64,000 bases of DNA, taken from NCBI RefSeq assembly GCF_002093665.1, contig NZ_MRWE01000008.1, positions 62,001 to 126,000 on the forward strand, read 5' to 3'. This stretch comes from Rouxiella badensis (GTDB lineage Bacteria; Pseudomonadota; Gammaproteobacteria; Enterobacterales; Enterobacteriaceae). A program made the position numbers and the translations under genes. The notes beneath the pieces were generated by a model. The model was not told where the DNA came from. It searched no databases and was given only the letters and a program-made list of their open reading frames with translations. Positions 8,171 to 16,876 of the stretch are shown piece after piece. Numbering within the stretch: the stretch's first letter is position 1; each line of letters opens with the position of its first letter.

Positions 8171-8199
8171 ATGCGCCAGCGTCTCCCCCGTTGGCGCAT
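8171..8199 (+). terminator. Hairpin after the membrane-protein operon
   Basis: ATGCGCCA (8171-8178) and TGGCGCAT (8192-8199) form a perfect 8-bp stem 22 bp after the stop codon. No U-run follows, so efficiency is uncertain. Confidence 0.45.
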
Positions 8200-8319
8200 C
8201 GTCTGAGCAGGTCATTAAAACCTTAGGTTCTGAAACTTATGTTTCATTGCCGGTCCTCTCTCCTAGTGGCAAGCAACTGCCCGATAAGCCCGGTTACCCC
8301 CGACGCTTGCAGCCAGCGT

Positions 8320-9711
8320 TTAAGAGTCCAGCGACACCAAGGCGTCTGGCTGGCGCGCCTGCAAATATCTTAAGGCCAGTACGCTTGCGGCGAGCAAAAG
8401 CAATGCGGAAATCACCAGCGCATGCTCCATTCCCTGCAAAAACGGCCGCGTCTCACGCTGTCGGACCAGAAATCCGAACAGCGCTACGCCGATGACGCCA
8501 CCGACCTGCCGCGCCGCGTTGAGCAGGCCGGAGGCAATGCCTGCCTGCGAACCCGGCACGGCGGCCAGCGTGGCGTGGGTAATGGTCGGGATGGTTAATG
8601 CGATGCCACCCCCTGCGATAAGCATCGGGATAGCCATCTGGGCATAGGATCCGTCGGCCAGTCCGGGCAGCACCAGCAAATACCCTACCGACGAGGCGAG
8701 CATCCCCGTGGCGGCAAGGGTTCGTGTCCCCATCCGGGTTGCAAGACGACCCGCCGCGATATTGGCAAATACCATAATCCCCATCATCGGCAGGAAGGCC
8801 AGGCCGGTTTTCAGCGGCGCAAAGTCACGGATAAACTGAAAATAGAGGCTGAAGGTGAAGATCATGCCGTAAAACGTCAGGTTGGCTATCAGTCCGATGA
8901 GGGTAGCGCCGCTGAGGGTCGGATGGCGAAACAGGCTCAACGGCAGCATCGCCGAAGGGTTATTGGCTTCCAGCCACAGGAACAGCGCAGCGAAGACTCC
9001 GCAGCACGCGCACGCGGCGATAATCACTGGATTGCCCCAGCCCAGGCTGCTGGCCTCGGTCAGTGCGATGGTCAGGCTGGCTAAGGTCAGCGCACCGGTG
9101 ATTTGTCCCGGCAGATCGAGACTCTTACTGACCTGCGCGACGGAGGCGGGGGCGAAGCGTCCCACAATCCACAGCCCAATGAGGCCGAGGGGAAGATTGA
9201 TCAGAAAGATGCTGCGCCAACCCACTGCCGCAATAAGAAATCCGCCTATCACCGGCCCCGCAGTCAGCGCAACGCCTCCGCCTGCTGCCCACCAACCGAC
9301 GGCGCGGCTGCGGGACTCGTCGTCCAGAAAAACCTGTCGTATGAGTGACAGTGAAGCAGGCACCAGCAGTGCAGCGCCCAGTCCCTGCACGATGCGGGCG
9401 AATATCAGCAAGGGCAGGCCTGGAGCCAGCCCACAGCCCACCGAACCGGCAGTGAAAATGGTAAAGCCCAGCATAAACACGCGTTTCGCACCCAGCCTGT
9501 CACCCAACGCACCGGCGGTTAGAAGCAGCGCGGCAAACACTAGCGCGTAGGCGTTTATCACCCACTGGAGGTCGGTCACTCTGGCATTAAACTGGGTGTG
9601 CAGCGCCTCCAGTGCCACGTTGACCACGCTGACGTCGAGCAGAACAACGACAAAACCCAGGCAGGCCGCAAGCTGTATTAAGCGCAACCGAGCTGGTGTA
9701 TGACTTTCCAT
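8320..9711 (-). CDS. MFS drug exporter, DHA2 (14-TM) family
   Basis: 463 residues, hydrophobic throughout, with DHA2-type features: motif D1 LDVSVVNVAL in TM1, motif A GALGDRLGAKRVF after TM2, QGLGAALLVPASLSLI in TM4 and motif C AGPVIGGFL in TM5. Length and layout match EmrB/QacA/SmvA-like proton-driven multidrug exporters of the inner membrane. No membrane-fusion partner is adjacent. It is divergent from a LysR gene 97 bp away, the likely regulator. Substrates are unknown; a drug or metabolite exporter is as far as the sequence allows. Confidence 0.92.
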   Translation of the reverse strand: MESHTPARLRLIQLAACLGFVVVLLDVSVVNVALEALHTQFNARVTDLQWVINAYALVFAALLLTAGALGDRLGAKRVFMLGFTIFTAGSVGCGLAPGLPLLIFARIVQGLGAALLVPASLSLIRQVFLDDESRSRAVGWWAAGGGVALTAGPVIGGFLIAAVGWRSIFLINLPLGLIGLWIVGRFAPASVAQVSKSLDLPGQITGALTLASLTIALTEASSLGWGNPVIIAACACCGVFAALFLWLEANNPSAMLPLSLFRHPTLSGATLIGLIANLTFYGMIFTFSLYFQFIRDFAPLKTGLAFLPMMGIMVFANIAAGRLATRMGTRTLAATGMLASSVGYLLVLPGLADGSYAQMAIPMLIAGGGIALTIPTITHATLAAVPGSQAGIASGLLNAARQVGGVIGVALFGFLVRQRETRPFLQGMEHALVISALLLLAASVLALRYLQARQPDALVSLDS

Positions 9712-9808
9712 AATGCATTCCTCATCATCAAGATTTAGCTATCGTAGTCTGACTCAGCCTGTGCGAATATTCGGTAAAAGCACACAGTTAACTGGGAAAA
9801 ATGCACCG

Positions 9809-10666
9809 ATGTTTGACTGGGAAGATTTACGTTATTTTCATGCCGTAGCACAGAGCGGCAGCTTGTCTGGCGCAGCGCGGTCGCTAAAAGTTGACCATGC
9901 TACGGTGAGCCGCCGGCTGAATCTGCTGGAGGAAAAACTCAAGGTACGTCTAGTGGACAGGCTGCCGCGCGCCTGCCAGCTCACGCCATTGGGCCAACAG
10001 ATTGCCGAGTTGGCGTCGCAGATGGAGGTCAGCGCTTTTGCGGTCGAGAGAGTGGCACGGGCGGCACAGCTCCCGCGCGTAGGAAAGGTGACGGTCAGTG
10101 CGCCGCCGGTTTTGGGAAATAATTTTCTCGCCAAACGGTTGTTCGAGTTTCGACAGCAGCACCCCGATATTCAGATGTCGATTGCCAGTCAGGCACAGCG
10201 TGTTTCACTGAGCCGTCGTGAGGCGGATATCGCCGTGCGGCTATTTCGGCCCGAGGAGCCGACCAGCGTCGCGCGCAAGATTGGCGATATGCCTTTTGCG
10301 CTGTACGCCAGCAAAGACTATCAGCATTCCAACAATCCCGAGCAGTGGGAGTTTATTGCCTACGGCGAAGATTTAGCCTATATGCCGCATCAGAAGTGGG
10401 TAATGAGTGTGGCAAACGGTCGGCGGATTGTGACCGAGGTCAGCGATATCACCAGCCAGTACGTTGTAGCAAAAACGGGGATTGGCGTCGCCGGGCTGCC
10501 GAGATTTCTCGGCGATACGGACCCGACGCTACAGCTTCTTCCTTACGATGGACCGTCGTTTAGCCGTGAAATCTGGTTGGTGATCCACGCGGACCTGAGG
10601 CATTCACCGCAGATTCGTGCGGTAATGGATTTTATTATTGACGCCGTCAAAGTCCCGTTTGGCTGA
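9809..10666 (+). CDS. LysR-family regulator, divergent from the MFS exporter
   Basis: 285 residues from ATG 9809 (MFDWEDLRYFHAVAQSGSL). The winged HTH occupies residues 1-60, with AARSLKVDHATVSRRLNLLEE as the recognition part. The effector-binding domain spans about 90-285, with the usual EADIAVRLF segment. The frame runs open to 9713, but the Met at 9809 aligns with normal LysR N-termini. The 97-bp region shared with the exporter gene contains a CGAATATTCG palindrome (9764-9773) that could belong to its operator. By position it should control the exporter. Confidence 0.9.
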   Translation: MFDWEDLRYFHAVAQSGSLSGAARSLKVDHATVSRRLNLLEEKLKVRLVDRLPRACQLTPLGQQIAELASQMEVSAFAVERVARAAQLPRVGKVTVSAPPVLGNNFLAKRLFEFRQQHPDIQMSIASQAQRVSLSRREADIAVRLFRPEEPTSVARKIGDMPFALYASKDYQHSNNPEQWEFIAYGEDLAYMPHQKWVMSVANGRRIVTEVSDITSQYVVAKTGIGVAGLPRFLGDTDPTLQLLPYDGPSFSREIWLVIHADLRHSPQIRAVMDFIIDAVKVPFG

Positions 10667-10670
10667 CCTT

Positions 10671-10693
10671 GCCCCCTGACCCCTCAGGGGGGC
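10671..10693. terminator. GC-rich hairpin between convergent regulators
   Basis: GCCCCCTGA / TCAGGGGGGC with a CCCC loop lies directly after the LysR stop and before the end of the minus-strand TetR gene. It may serve both genes; the U-run is poor on both sides. Confidence 0.6.
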
Positions 10694-10735
10694 GCAATGA
10701 CGGTTAGACCGCTTTGAGACAGAGGAAAATGACCG

Positions 10736-11311
10736 TTATTTATCGATTATTCTTCTAACAATCTTGAGTAAGTTTTCTGCAATGGCATGATTGTCCTCCG
10801 AACTCTGTGCGGCCATTTGTGCGCCCTGAACAACAAAGATCAACTCCGAGACGCTGGTCTGCGGATCCTCTATTCCCGCCTGCTCACATAGCTGCGTTAA
10901 ACGCTGCCTCAGATTGACCTGATGCCGTTCAATCACCTGGCGCGCCGGATGATCTTTATCGGGTATTTCAGCAACCGAATTAGCGAATGCACAGCCGCGG
11001 CAGTCTTTGGCAAGGAGCCTGTCGGTAATAAAATTCGCCCATCCCATCAGTTGCGCTTTAGGGGAGTCTTCAAATCGTGCCTGCAAGTTTTCGAGCACGT
11101 TGTCATATTTTTCGGAGGCCAGACGCAGCCATTCGGCCACCAAGGCATCTTTCGATTCAAAATGGCGATAAATACACATCTTTGTGGTGTTGGCTCTGGC
11201 GGCAATCGCCTCAACGCCCACGCCGCGTATTCCCTCCTGATAAAACAGCTCTTCTGCGGCGGCCAGAATGCGCTCTCGCGGAGGGATTTTTTGCTCTGTT
11301 GTATTTTTCAT
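10736..11311 (-). CDS. TetR/AcrR-family regulator
   Basis: About 191 residues from the ATG at 11311, which has GAGGT four bases upstream; ATG 11314 is adjacent. The HTH lies at about residues 10-58 (ERILAAAEELFYQEGIRGVGVEAIAARAN, then TTKMCIYRHFESKDALV split over helices 3-4). A C-terminal helical ligand domain contains DCRGCAFANSVAE, where Cys residues occur in a motif typical of this TetR subgroup. Two adjacent GATACCG-type palindromes at 11330-11369 lie in the divergent promoter region with the hydrolase gene, implying repression of both. Inducer unknown. Confidence 0.92.
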   Translation of the reverse strand: MKNTTEQKIPPRERILAAAEELFYQEGIRGVGVEAIAARANTTKMCIYRHFESKDALVAEWLRLASEKYDNVLENLQARFEDSPKAQLMGWANFITDRLLAKDCRGCAFANSVAEIPDKDHPARQVIERHQVNLRQRLTQLCEQAGIEDPQTSVSELIFVVQGAQMAAQSSEDNHAIAENLLKIVRRIIDK

Positions 11312-11329
11312 CATCACCTCTTGACGAAT

Positions 11330-11369
11330 GATACCGATCGGTCTCATTATTTTGATACCGTTCGGTATC
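11330..11369. promoter_or_regulatory. Two tandem TetR operators
   Basis: GATACCGATCGGTCTC (11330-11345, imperfect) and GATACCGTTCGGTATC (11354-11369, near perfect) are 24 bp apart centre to centre, between the divergent TetR and MBL-fold genes. GATACCG-CGGTATC sites are common for this TetR class. Confidence 0.75.
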
Positions 11370-11383
11370 AATTGGAGTCCATT

Positions 11384-12217
11384 ATGTCGCAGCAGCTTTC
11401 AGGCCACAAGCTAGGCACGGCCGTCGTTAGTAAAATCTTTGAAACCTCGCTCGAATTCAAATCAGATTTTTTATTCCCGCAATGGACCGACGCTGCTGAA
11501 TTAATCACGCTAAGCGTTCATGGTTGGCTGGTAAAAAACAATGGCAAGATTTACCTGATTGACACTGGAATTGGCAACGGCAGGAAGCGTCCTTCCCCAC
11601 TTTTTAGCGATCTCGATAATCCGTTCCTGCAACGTCTGGCCGAACAGGGCGTTACGCCTGAGCAGGTCGATTATGTGCTGATAACCCATATTCATACCGA
11701 CCATGTGGGCTGGAATACCTCATTTAAGGACGGGAAGTGGGTGCCGACTTTCCCCAATGCGCGCTATGTATTTCCACAACAGAGCTATCAGTTTTTCCTG
11801 ACTGAACAGGGCAAGACGGTGTCGGGTTATGCTGCGTTTCTCGACAGCGTAGTGCCGATTGTAGAGGCGGGCCTGGCCGATTTCATTCCGGCTTCAGGCG
11901 GCGTGATTGATGAAGCCTTCGAATATTTTCCTACCCCCGGTCATTGCACCGGCCATACGTCCATTCGTTTAACCTCAGGCGGAGAACAGGGCCTATTTGC
12001 CGGAGACGTCATGCATAATCTGCGTCAAATTCAGCAACCGCAGCTGGCGTGCGTATTTTGTGAAGACAAGCCGCTGGCAGAAAAAACGCGTCTACAGGTT
12101 CTGGAGCAGGTTGCCCGCGATCGCACGACCTATTTTAGCTCCCACTTTAGCGGCAGCTCGGTGGGGACTATTGAGAAACGGCATGAGCGTTTTATCTGGC
12201 AACCTGTCGAGGGGTAA
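11384..12217 (+). CDS. MBL-fold metallo-hydrolase
   Basis: 277 residues; start ATG 11384 is preceded by TTGGAG. All metal ligands of the metallo-beta-lactamase fold are visible: HIHTDH at 102-107, H187 in PGHCTGH, D208 in AGDVMH and H254 in SSHF, so a dinuclear Zn/Fe site is expected. There is no signal peptide, so it is cytosolic. The arrangement (NPFLQRLAEQG, then HIHTDHVGWN) resembles AHL-lactonase/AidC-like and related hydrolases, but no substrate can be fixed. It is divergent from a TetR gene with operators in between, the layout of an inducible detoxification or signal-degrading enzyme. Confidence 0.88.
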   Translation: MSQQLSGHKLGTAVVSKIFETSLEFKSDFLFPQWTDAAELITLSVHGWLVKNNGKIYLIDTGIGNGRKRPSPLFSDLDNPFLQRLAEQGVTPEQVDYVLITHIHTDHVGWNTSFKDGKWVPTFPNARYVFPQQSYQFFLTEQGKTVSGYAAFLDSVVPIVEAGLADFIPASGGVIDEAFEYFPTPGHCTGHTSIRLTSGGEQGLFAGDVMHNLRQIQQPQLACVFCEDKPLAEKTRLQVLEQVARDRTTYFSSHFSGSSVGTIEKRHERFIWQPVEG

Positions 12218-12364
12218 TTTTCTGGAGTGAAAATTATCAGGTTGCAAAGAGACTCGGGTGCTGAACGCGCGCTTGCTCTATTAGCGGCCTGCGGCGGTTT
12301 ATTGAGTGACCGCCGGTTGTGACTTCCTGGAGAATGAAGTCAGGGCTTATGGCAAGCCGCTCTG

Positions 12365-13282
12365 CTAGTGTCTGAGAGAATCTGTGTGCTCGACGGCGCT
12401 TTTTTTGGCCGGGGCAACCACTAGCCAGACGGCAGCGGCAACAATCACGCCGCCCAGTGCGAAGCCCTGATTCACCTTTTCGTCGAGCACCAGGTAACTC
12501 CACAAGATGCCAAACGGGGGGATCAAAAAGGTCACCGTCAGGGAGCGCATTGGGCCAATATCGGCGATTAATCGGAAATAGAGAATATAGGCCAACGCGG
12601 TACAGAGTAGACCGAGCGCAAGCACGCAGATCCATACCTCGCCGCTAAGCCAATTCACCGCCGGGCCGAACGTGGTGGTATAACCGAAGAACGGCAGCAA
12701 GAAACAGGTCGCCCCCATCTGGCTTCCAAAGGCGACAATTTTGGGATCTAATCCGCCTTTATTGGAAATCCATCGCCTTGCAAGATATCCGGCAAAGCCG
12801 TAGCAGGCTGTCGCTATCAGGCAGGCCAGTACGCCCCAGAGGACATTGTCGAAACCATTAATCTCGTCGGTTGTCGTTATCAGCGTAATACCGAACAGCC
12901 CCAGCAAGACTCCCGCCCATTTTTTGAAACTGAGTTTTTCCCCGAATAAAGAAAAGCCTATCAGTGCCCCCATCAACGGCGTGGTGGCATTGAGAATGGC
13001 GGAATAACCCGCCGGTAGCCATCTCGCTGCCAGGCTGTACATCAGAAAAGGGAGTCCGGAATTAATCACGCCGAGCAGCATCGACGTTGTAGTCTTGCCG
13101 TTAAATTTAATCGGCGTCCGCATAACGAGCAAAATAATACCTAGCCCAACAAAGCCAAAGAACACCCTGAGAAATGCGGTGTTTATTGCGCCAAAGGCAG
13201 GGGCCGCTATTCGCATAAACAGAAAACTGGCGCCCCATATCGCTGCTAACAATAACAATCTCAGACAGTCCGCTGCTCTCAT
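12365..13282 (-). CDS. EamA-family transporter (second)
   Basis: 305 residues from ATG 13282 (MRAADCLRLLLLAAIWGASF), which has a GAGAG site upstream; the frame is open further upstream but adds a polar extension without family match. Ten TM helices in two EamA repeats are predicted, with WGASFLFMRIAAP in TM1 and the second repeat from about residue 150 (WGVLACLIATACYGFAGYLARR). C-terminus is short and charged. It is divergent from a LysR gene 146 bp away, the likely regulator. Substrate unknown; about 60% of such genes are amino-acid or metabolite exporters by family knowledge, which cannot be refined here. Confidence 0.88.
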   Translation of the reverse strand: MRAADCLRLLLLAAIWGASFLFMRIAAPAFGAINTAFLRVFFGFVGLGIILLVMRTPIKFNGKTTTSMLLGVINSGLPFLMYSLAARWLPAGYSAILNATTPLMGALIGFSLFGEKLSFKKWAGVLLGLFGITLITTTDEINGFDNVLWGVLACLIATACYGFAGYLARRWISNKGGLDPKIVAFGSQMGATCFLLPFFGYTTTFGPAVNWLSGEVWICVLALGLLCTALAYILYFRLIADIGPMRSLTVTFLIPPFGILWSYLVLDEKVNQGFALGGVIVAAAVWLVVAPAKKSAVEHTDSLRH

Positions 13283-13428
13283 GCTGTTCTCTCGCTCGGC
13301 TAAACGTTTCGTTGAAATATTGATGAAGCATCTTGTGCTGTGGACCGACTTTAGAATCAAAGGATGTTGATAACAAATCATTTATTCGCATACAGTTGAG
13401 TTTAACTAAACCGGATGATGGGCCTACC

Positions 13429-14325
13429 ATGAAACTTCCTCCTTTACATGCCCTTATGTGTTTTGAGGCCGTCGCGCGGCATATGAGCATGAAGAAAGCC
13501 GCCGAGGAGCTTAGCGTGACGCCGGGGGCGATAAGTCAGCAAATTGCCAAGCTGGAAGATCTGATGCGCGTGCGGCTGTTTGTTCGTGGGCCACGCGCTA
13601 TAGAACTCACGTCTCAGGGACGCATTTATCTGCGCGCCATCAAACCGGCCTTTAGCCAGATTGCCGAGGCGACGCAGCGTTTGCGTGATGAGGGCAATAA
13701 CAATCGCCTGACGATTAGCTGCACCAGCAGTTTTGCTACCCAATGGTTTTTGCCGCGTTTGCCTGAGTTTGAGAGTCTGCATCCGGGGGTTGAGGTCCGT
13801 ATCAGCACCACCAATCGGCTTGTCGATTTGCTGTCGGAAGGCGTGGATTTTGCCATCAGGCATGGGACGGGCAAGTTTCCGGCTCTCGAGTCGGAGCTGC
13901 TGCTCAATGACAATCTGCAAGTGGTATGCAGCCCCGGTCTTATTCCGGCAAACGTCACTTTTAGCGGCCCGCGCGATATCTTGCGCTACACGTTGCTTCA
14001 CGATGAACACCGTCTTGACTGGCGGCTTTGGTTTCGTGCGCTGGGCGTCGATGATAGCGACGCGAATTGCGGTCCTGTTTTTATTAATTCAAACGGCGTG
14101 ATTGACGCCGCGCTGGCAGGAAAGGGCATTGCGCTTATTCGCGGTTCATTAATTGAGCAGGAAATGGCGGAGGGGCGGTTAGTGAGTCCTATTTCTGCTG
14201 CGGTGACGGTATCGACCGGATATCATCTGGTCTATGACGAGTCGGCGCTGTTAACCCGTTTAGGTAAAAAGTTTAGAGACTGGATTGTTTCCAGAGCCAA
14301 ATCGGAACTGGGGCGGTATCTTTAA
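13429..14325 (+). CDS. LysR-family regulator, GcvA-like
   Basis: 298 residues from ATG 13429 (MKLPPLHALMCFEAVARH). The HTH, MKKAAEELSVTPGAISQQI, and the following LEDLMRVRLFVRGPRAIELT are typical of GcvA/AmpR-like LysR proteins. The effector domain contains SCTSSFATQWFLPRL and VDFAIRHGTGKFP, both GcvA-subgroup signatures. The gene ends 12 bp before the GST gene, so the two are probably cotranscribed, and it is divergent from the EamA transporter. Confidence 0.92.
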   Translation: MKLPPLHALMCFEAVARHMSMKKAAEELSVTPGAISQQIAKLEDLMRVRLFVRGPRAIELTSQGRIYLRAIKPAFSQIAEATQRLRDEGNNNRLTISCTSSFATQWFLPRLPEFESLHPGVEVRISTTNRLVDLLSEGVDFAIRHGTGKFPALESELLLNDNLQVVCSPGLIPANVTFSGPRDILRYTLLHDEHRLDWRLWFRALGVDDSDANCGPVFINSNGVIDAALAGKGIALIRGSLIEQEMAEGRLVSPISAAVTVSTGYHLVYDESALLTRLGKKFRDWIVSRAKSELGRYL

Positions 14326-14337
14326 GAGGAATCAAAA

Positions 14338-14988
14338 ATGCAAGGCAAACTCAGCATCTGGGGAAGGAAGACATCGTCCAACGTGCAGGCACTCATGTGG
14401 TGTGTTGCTGAACTTAATCTGGCGTATGAACGTTATGATATTGGACACAAATTTGGTGGTAACGATACGCCAGAGTTTCTGGAAATGAATCCCAACGGGA
14501 CCGTGCCGGTACTGCGCGACAACGGCGGCGAGGCTATTTGGGAGACCGGAGCCATTTTGCGCTATCTGGCAACCCAATATGGCACGGGCGATTTTTGGCC
14601 CCAGCAGCCACAGGCGCGTGCCAACGTCGATAAATGGGCCGAATGGGCGAAGATAAATATTGCCGGAACCTTTACCGGCCCGATTTTCTGGCGAGTGGTC
14701 AGAACGGCGGCTAAAGACAGAGACGAGAAGGCGATTGCCAGTGCGTTAAATGTTTTCCACAAATACCTGCAAATTGCTGAAAATCAGCTGACTAAACAGC
14801 CATTTCTTGCCGGTGAGGCCTTCACGCTGGCGGATATTCAGTTCGGACACGTCCTGTATCGCTACTTTGATATCGCCATCGAGAGAGCCTCGTTCCCGGC
14901 CGTCGAGCAGTATTACCAGAACCTGACCCAGCGCCCGGCGTTTGCCGAACACGTTATGGTGTCTTACGACGACCTGAGGGCCGAGTAA
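14338..14988 (+). CDS. Glutathione S-transferase-like protein
   Basis: 216 residues. The N-terminal thioredoxin-fold domain (1-80) carries GRKTSSNVQ, with Ser13/Ser14 as candidate catalytic residues, and MNPNGTVPVLRD plus WETGAILRYLA, the glutathione gamma-Glu binding motif. The helical C-terminal domain (about 90-210) contains FTLADIQFGHVLYRY, the usual N-capping/hydrophobic staple region. Ribosome site AGAGGA. It follows the LysR gene by 12 bp, so an operon is likely. Cytosolic conjugation or dehalogenation; substrate unknown. Confidence 0.9.
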   Translation: MQGKLSIWGRKTSSNVQALMWCVAELNLAYERYDIGHKFGGNDTPEFLEMNPNGTVPVLRDNGGEAIWETGAILRYLATQYGTGDFWPQQPQARANVDKWAEWAKINIAGTFTGPIFWRVVRTAAKDRDEKAIASALNVFHKYLQIAENQLTKQPFLAGEAFTLADIQFGHVLYRYFDIAIERASFPAVEQYYQNLTQRPAFAEHVMVSYDDLRAE

Positions 14989-15015
14989 ACCCTAACGGAC
15001 GCTGATTCAGCCTTA

Positions 15016-15495
15016 TCAGCGTCCTGCGAATGACACCAGCGCTTCACCATCCAGGCGATATCGCACCCATTCATCCTGGGGTTTTGCACCGATACTGAGA
15101 TAAAAGTCGATAGCCGGTTGGTTCCAGTCGAGAACGCTCCACTCCAGACGACCGCAGTTGCGTTCAACGGCCAGTTGAGCAATCTGTTGCAGCATACCTT
15201 TGCCTGCACCGACGCCGCGAGACTCGGGTGAAACGTACAAATCTTCCATATAGATGCCGTTGCGGCCCAGCCAGGTGGAGTAGCTGGTGAAGAACACGGC
15301 ATAGCCCACGACCTTGCCCGCAACCTCACACACCAGCGCTTCCGTTTTACTGCCTTCACCGAACAGTGTGGCACGGATCTCTTCGACGTTGGTTTTAACT
15401 TCCTGTGGCGCTTTTTCATAAATCGCCAGCTCGACAATCATGTCGAAAATCGCCTGCGCATCGTCGGAAACGGCTGAGCGAATTTTAATACTCAT
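15016..15495 (-). CDS. GNAT acetyltransferase, SAT/thialysine type
   Basis: 159 residues. The N-terminal ELAIYEKAPQEVKT and IYMEDLYVSPESRGVGAGKGML closely follow the spermidine/spermine- and thialysine-N-acetyltransferase (SAT1/SAT2-like) pattern. The acetyl-CoA loop is RGVGAGKG at about 93-100; LDWNQPAIDFYLSIGA is motif B. This subgroup acetylates polyamines or lysine analogues, but specificity is inference. It is divergent from a LysR gene with 97 bp between them and faces the GST gene convergently. Confidence 0.88.
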   Translation of the reverse strand: MSIKIRSAVSDDAQAIFDMIVELAIYEKAPQEVKTNVEEIRATLFGEGSKTEALVCEVAGKVVGYAVFFTSYSTWLGRNGIYMEDLYVSPESRGVGAGKGMLQQIAQLAVERNCGRLEWSVLDWNQPAIDFYLSIGAKPQDEWVRYRLDGEALVSFAGR

Positions 15496-15592
15496 AGTGG
15501 AAAGGTCCTGTGTCTGTTCATGTGTAAGGCGATAGCATAAACTCAGTTTAATATTGAATTAAGTGCAATCTTATCAATGGAAATTGAAAATT

Positions 15593-16510
15593 ATGCATTC
15601 TGCGCTGCGTCGACTCGATCTTAATCTATTGCTGGCCTTCGATGCCGTTTATCGGCATCAATCGGTCACGCTCGCCGCTGACGAGTTGGCGATGAGTACT
15701 TCCGCACTCAGCCATGCGCTGACCCGATTGCGAAGCACGTTAAACGATCCGTTGTTTTTCCGCGAAGGAAATCAGATGCGGGCGAGTCTTTATGCCAATC
15801 AGTTGGCAGAGCCCGTCGCCGAGTCGCTGCGATTGCTTAATTTTCACCTGATGCCCAAGCCGGATTTCAATCCGTTGACCAGCGACGTGTGTTTCAAGGT
15901 TGCTATCACCGATTACACCGCGTTTTGCGTTTTCCCGGAACTGATGGCCGAACTGCAAAAGCGAGCGCCCGGCGTGAAGTTTGAGCTGCTCTATTCGCCA
16001 CAGATGTTGGCCATTAATGAGTTACTGGCTGGCCATCTGGATTTTGCGCTGGGCTTTAGCGAACCCGATGAAAATATACATGATGAAATACAGGCGATTG
16101 ATTGGCTCGAGGATCAGTATGTCGCCATCAGACGTAAGGAGTTTGCCACGTTAACCACAGAGGAGTACCTGAAAGCTCACCACGTCGTGGTGACGCCCTG
16201 GAATGAGGCGCGGGGTGTGATTGATTTTCAGCTCGAAAAAATGGGGCTCCACCGTCATGTGACCCTGAAAACCCCCTCGATGCTAAGTGCGCCATTTATT
16301 GTCGCGCAGAGTGATTTGCTGATGACCCTTCCACGCTTTGCCGCAGAAAAATTCTGCCGACTGGTCGACGTCAACGCTTTCCCGCTGCCTTTTTATGTGC
16401 CGAATTATCAGGTGAAAATATACAGCCACCGTTTTAGCGGTAAAAGCGCAGCGAACCAGTGGCTACAAACGATTTTGCGGGGGCTTTCGCTTCCTTCGCC
16501 GGGGCACTAG
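15593..16510 (+). CDS. LysR-family regulator, NodD/LeuO-like
   Basis: 305 residues from ATG 15593 (MHSALRRLDLNLLLAFDAVYRH). The RRLDLNLL start and ALSHALTRLR, LNDPLFFREG in the HTH region are the signature of the NodD/SyrM/LeuO branch. The effector domain contains FKVAITDYTAFCVFPELMAEL and DFALGFSEP. Its last four bases overlap the end of the convergent HEAT-repeat gene. Possible targets are the divergent GNAT gene or the nearby fosA gene, where LysR neighbours are common in enterobacteria. Confidence 0.9.
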   Translation: MHSALRRLDLNLLLAFDAVYRHQSVTLAADELAMSTSALSHALTRLRSTLNDPLFFREGNQMRASLYANQLAEPVAESLRLLNFHLMPKPDFNPLTSDVCFKVAITDYTAFCVFPELMAELQKRAPGVKFELLYSPQMLAINELLAGHLDFALGFSEPDENIHDEIQAIDWLEDQYVAIRRKEFATLTTEEYLKAHHVVVTPWNEARGVIDFQLEKMGLHRHVTLKTPSMLSAPFIVAQSDLLMTLPRFAAEKFCRLVDVNAFPLPFYVPNYQVKIYSHRFSGKSAANQWLQTILRGLSLPSPGH

Positions 16511-16815
16511 TTAGTAAAGGAGCCGTCACCTGCCCAGGCGCCCATACGAATTAACTGGAATCTGATGTCTCCCAGAAAACCCATTAAAGGATGATCGCGC
16601 ACGATTTTTGGTTTTTTCTGCACCACGCCGACGGCGTCCAGTGCTTCCCATGCCGCCAGCCTGACTGAAAACACAAAATCGTTTTGCAGAATGCTCAATA
16701 ACATCTGCTGGCTCTGTTCGCCGGGAAACTGGCGGAGTTCTGCGATAAGTTTTAATCGGATCCGGAAATCGGTTTTATCCTGAGAACGTTTTACTGCTTC
16801 ACTAAAATCAATCAT
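16507..16815 (-). CDS. Small HEAT-repeat protein
   Basis: 102 residues with a HEAT-like helical repeat core: QMLLSILQNDFVFSVRLAAWEALDAVGV is a typical repeat unit with the conserved D..VR..A pattern. No signal peptide. It is downstream of fosA on the same strand by about 60 bp and might be cotranscribed. The stop overlaps the convergent LysR end by four bases. Such short proteins usually bind another protein; the partner is unknown. Confidence 0.75.
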   Translation of the reverse strand: MIDFSEAVKRSQDKTDFRIRLKLIAELRQFPGEQSQQMLLSILQNDFVFSVRLAAWEALDAVGVVQKKPKIVRDHPLMGFLGDIRFQLIRMGAWAGDGSFTN

Positions 16816-16876
16816 TCCGCCAGCTATCTCTTTCCAAAAATTATGCCGTACTATGACGGCAGATCTGATGACAGGT

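Noticed and set aside
9764..9773. CGAATATTCG palindrome
   Set aside because: A 10-bp palindrome in a LysR region is easily due to chance; mentioned with the gene but not called as a separate site.
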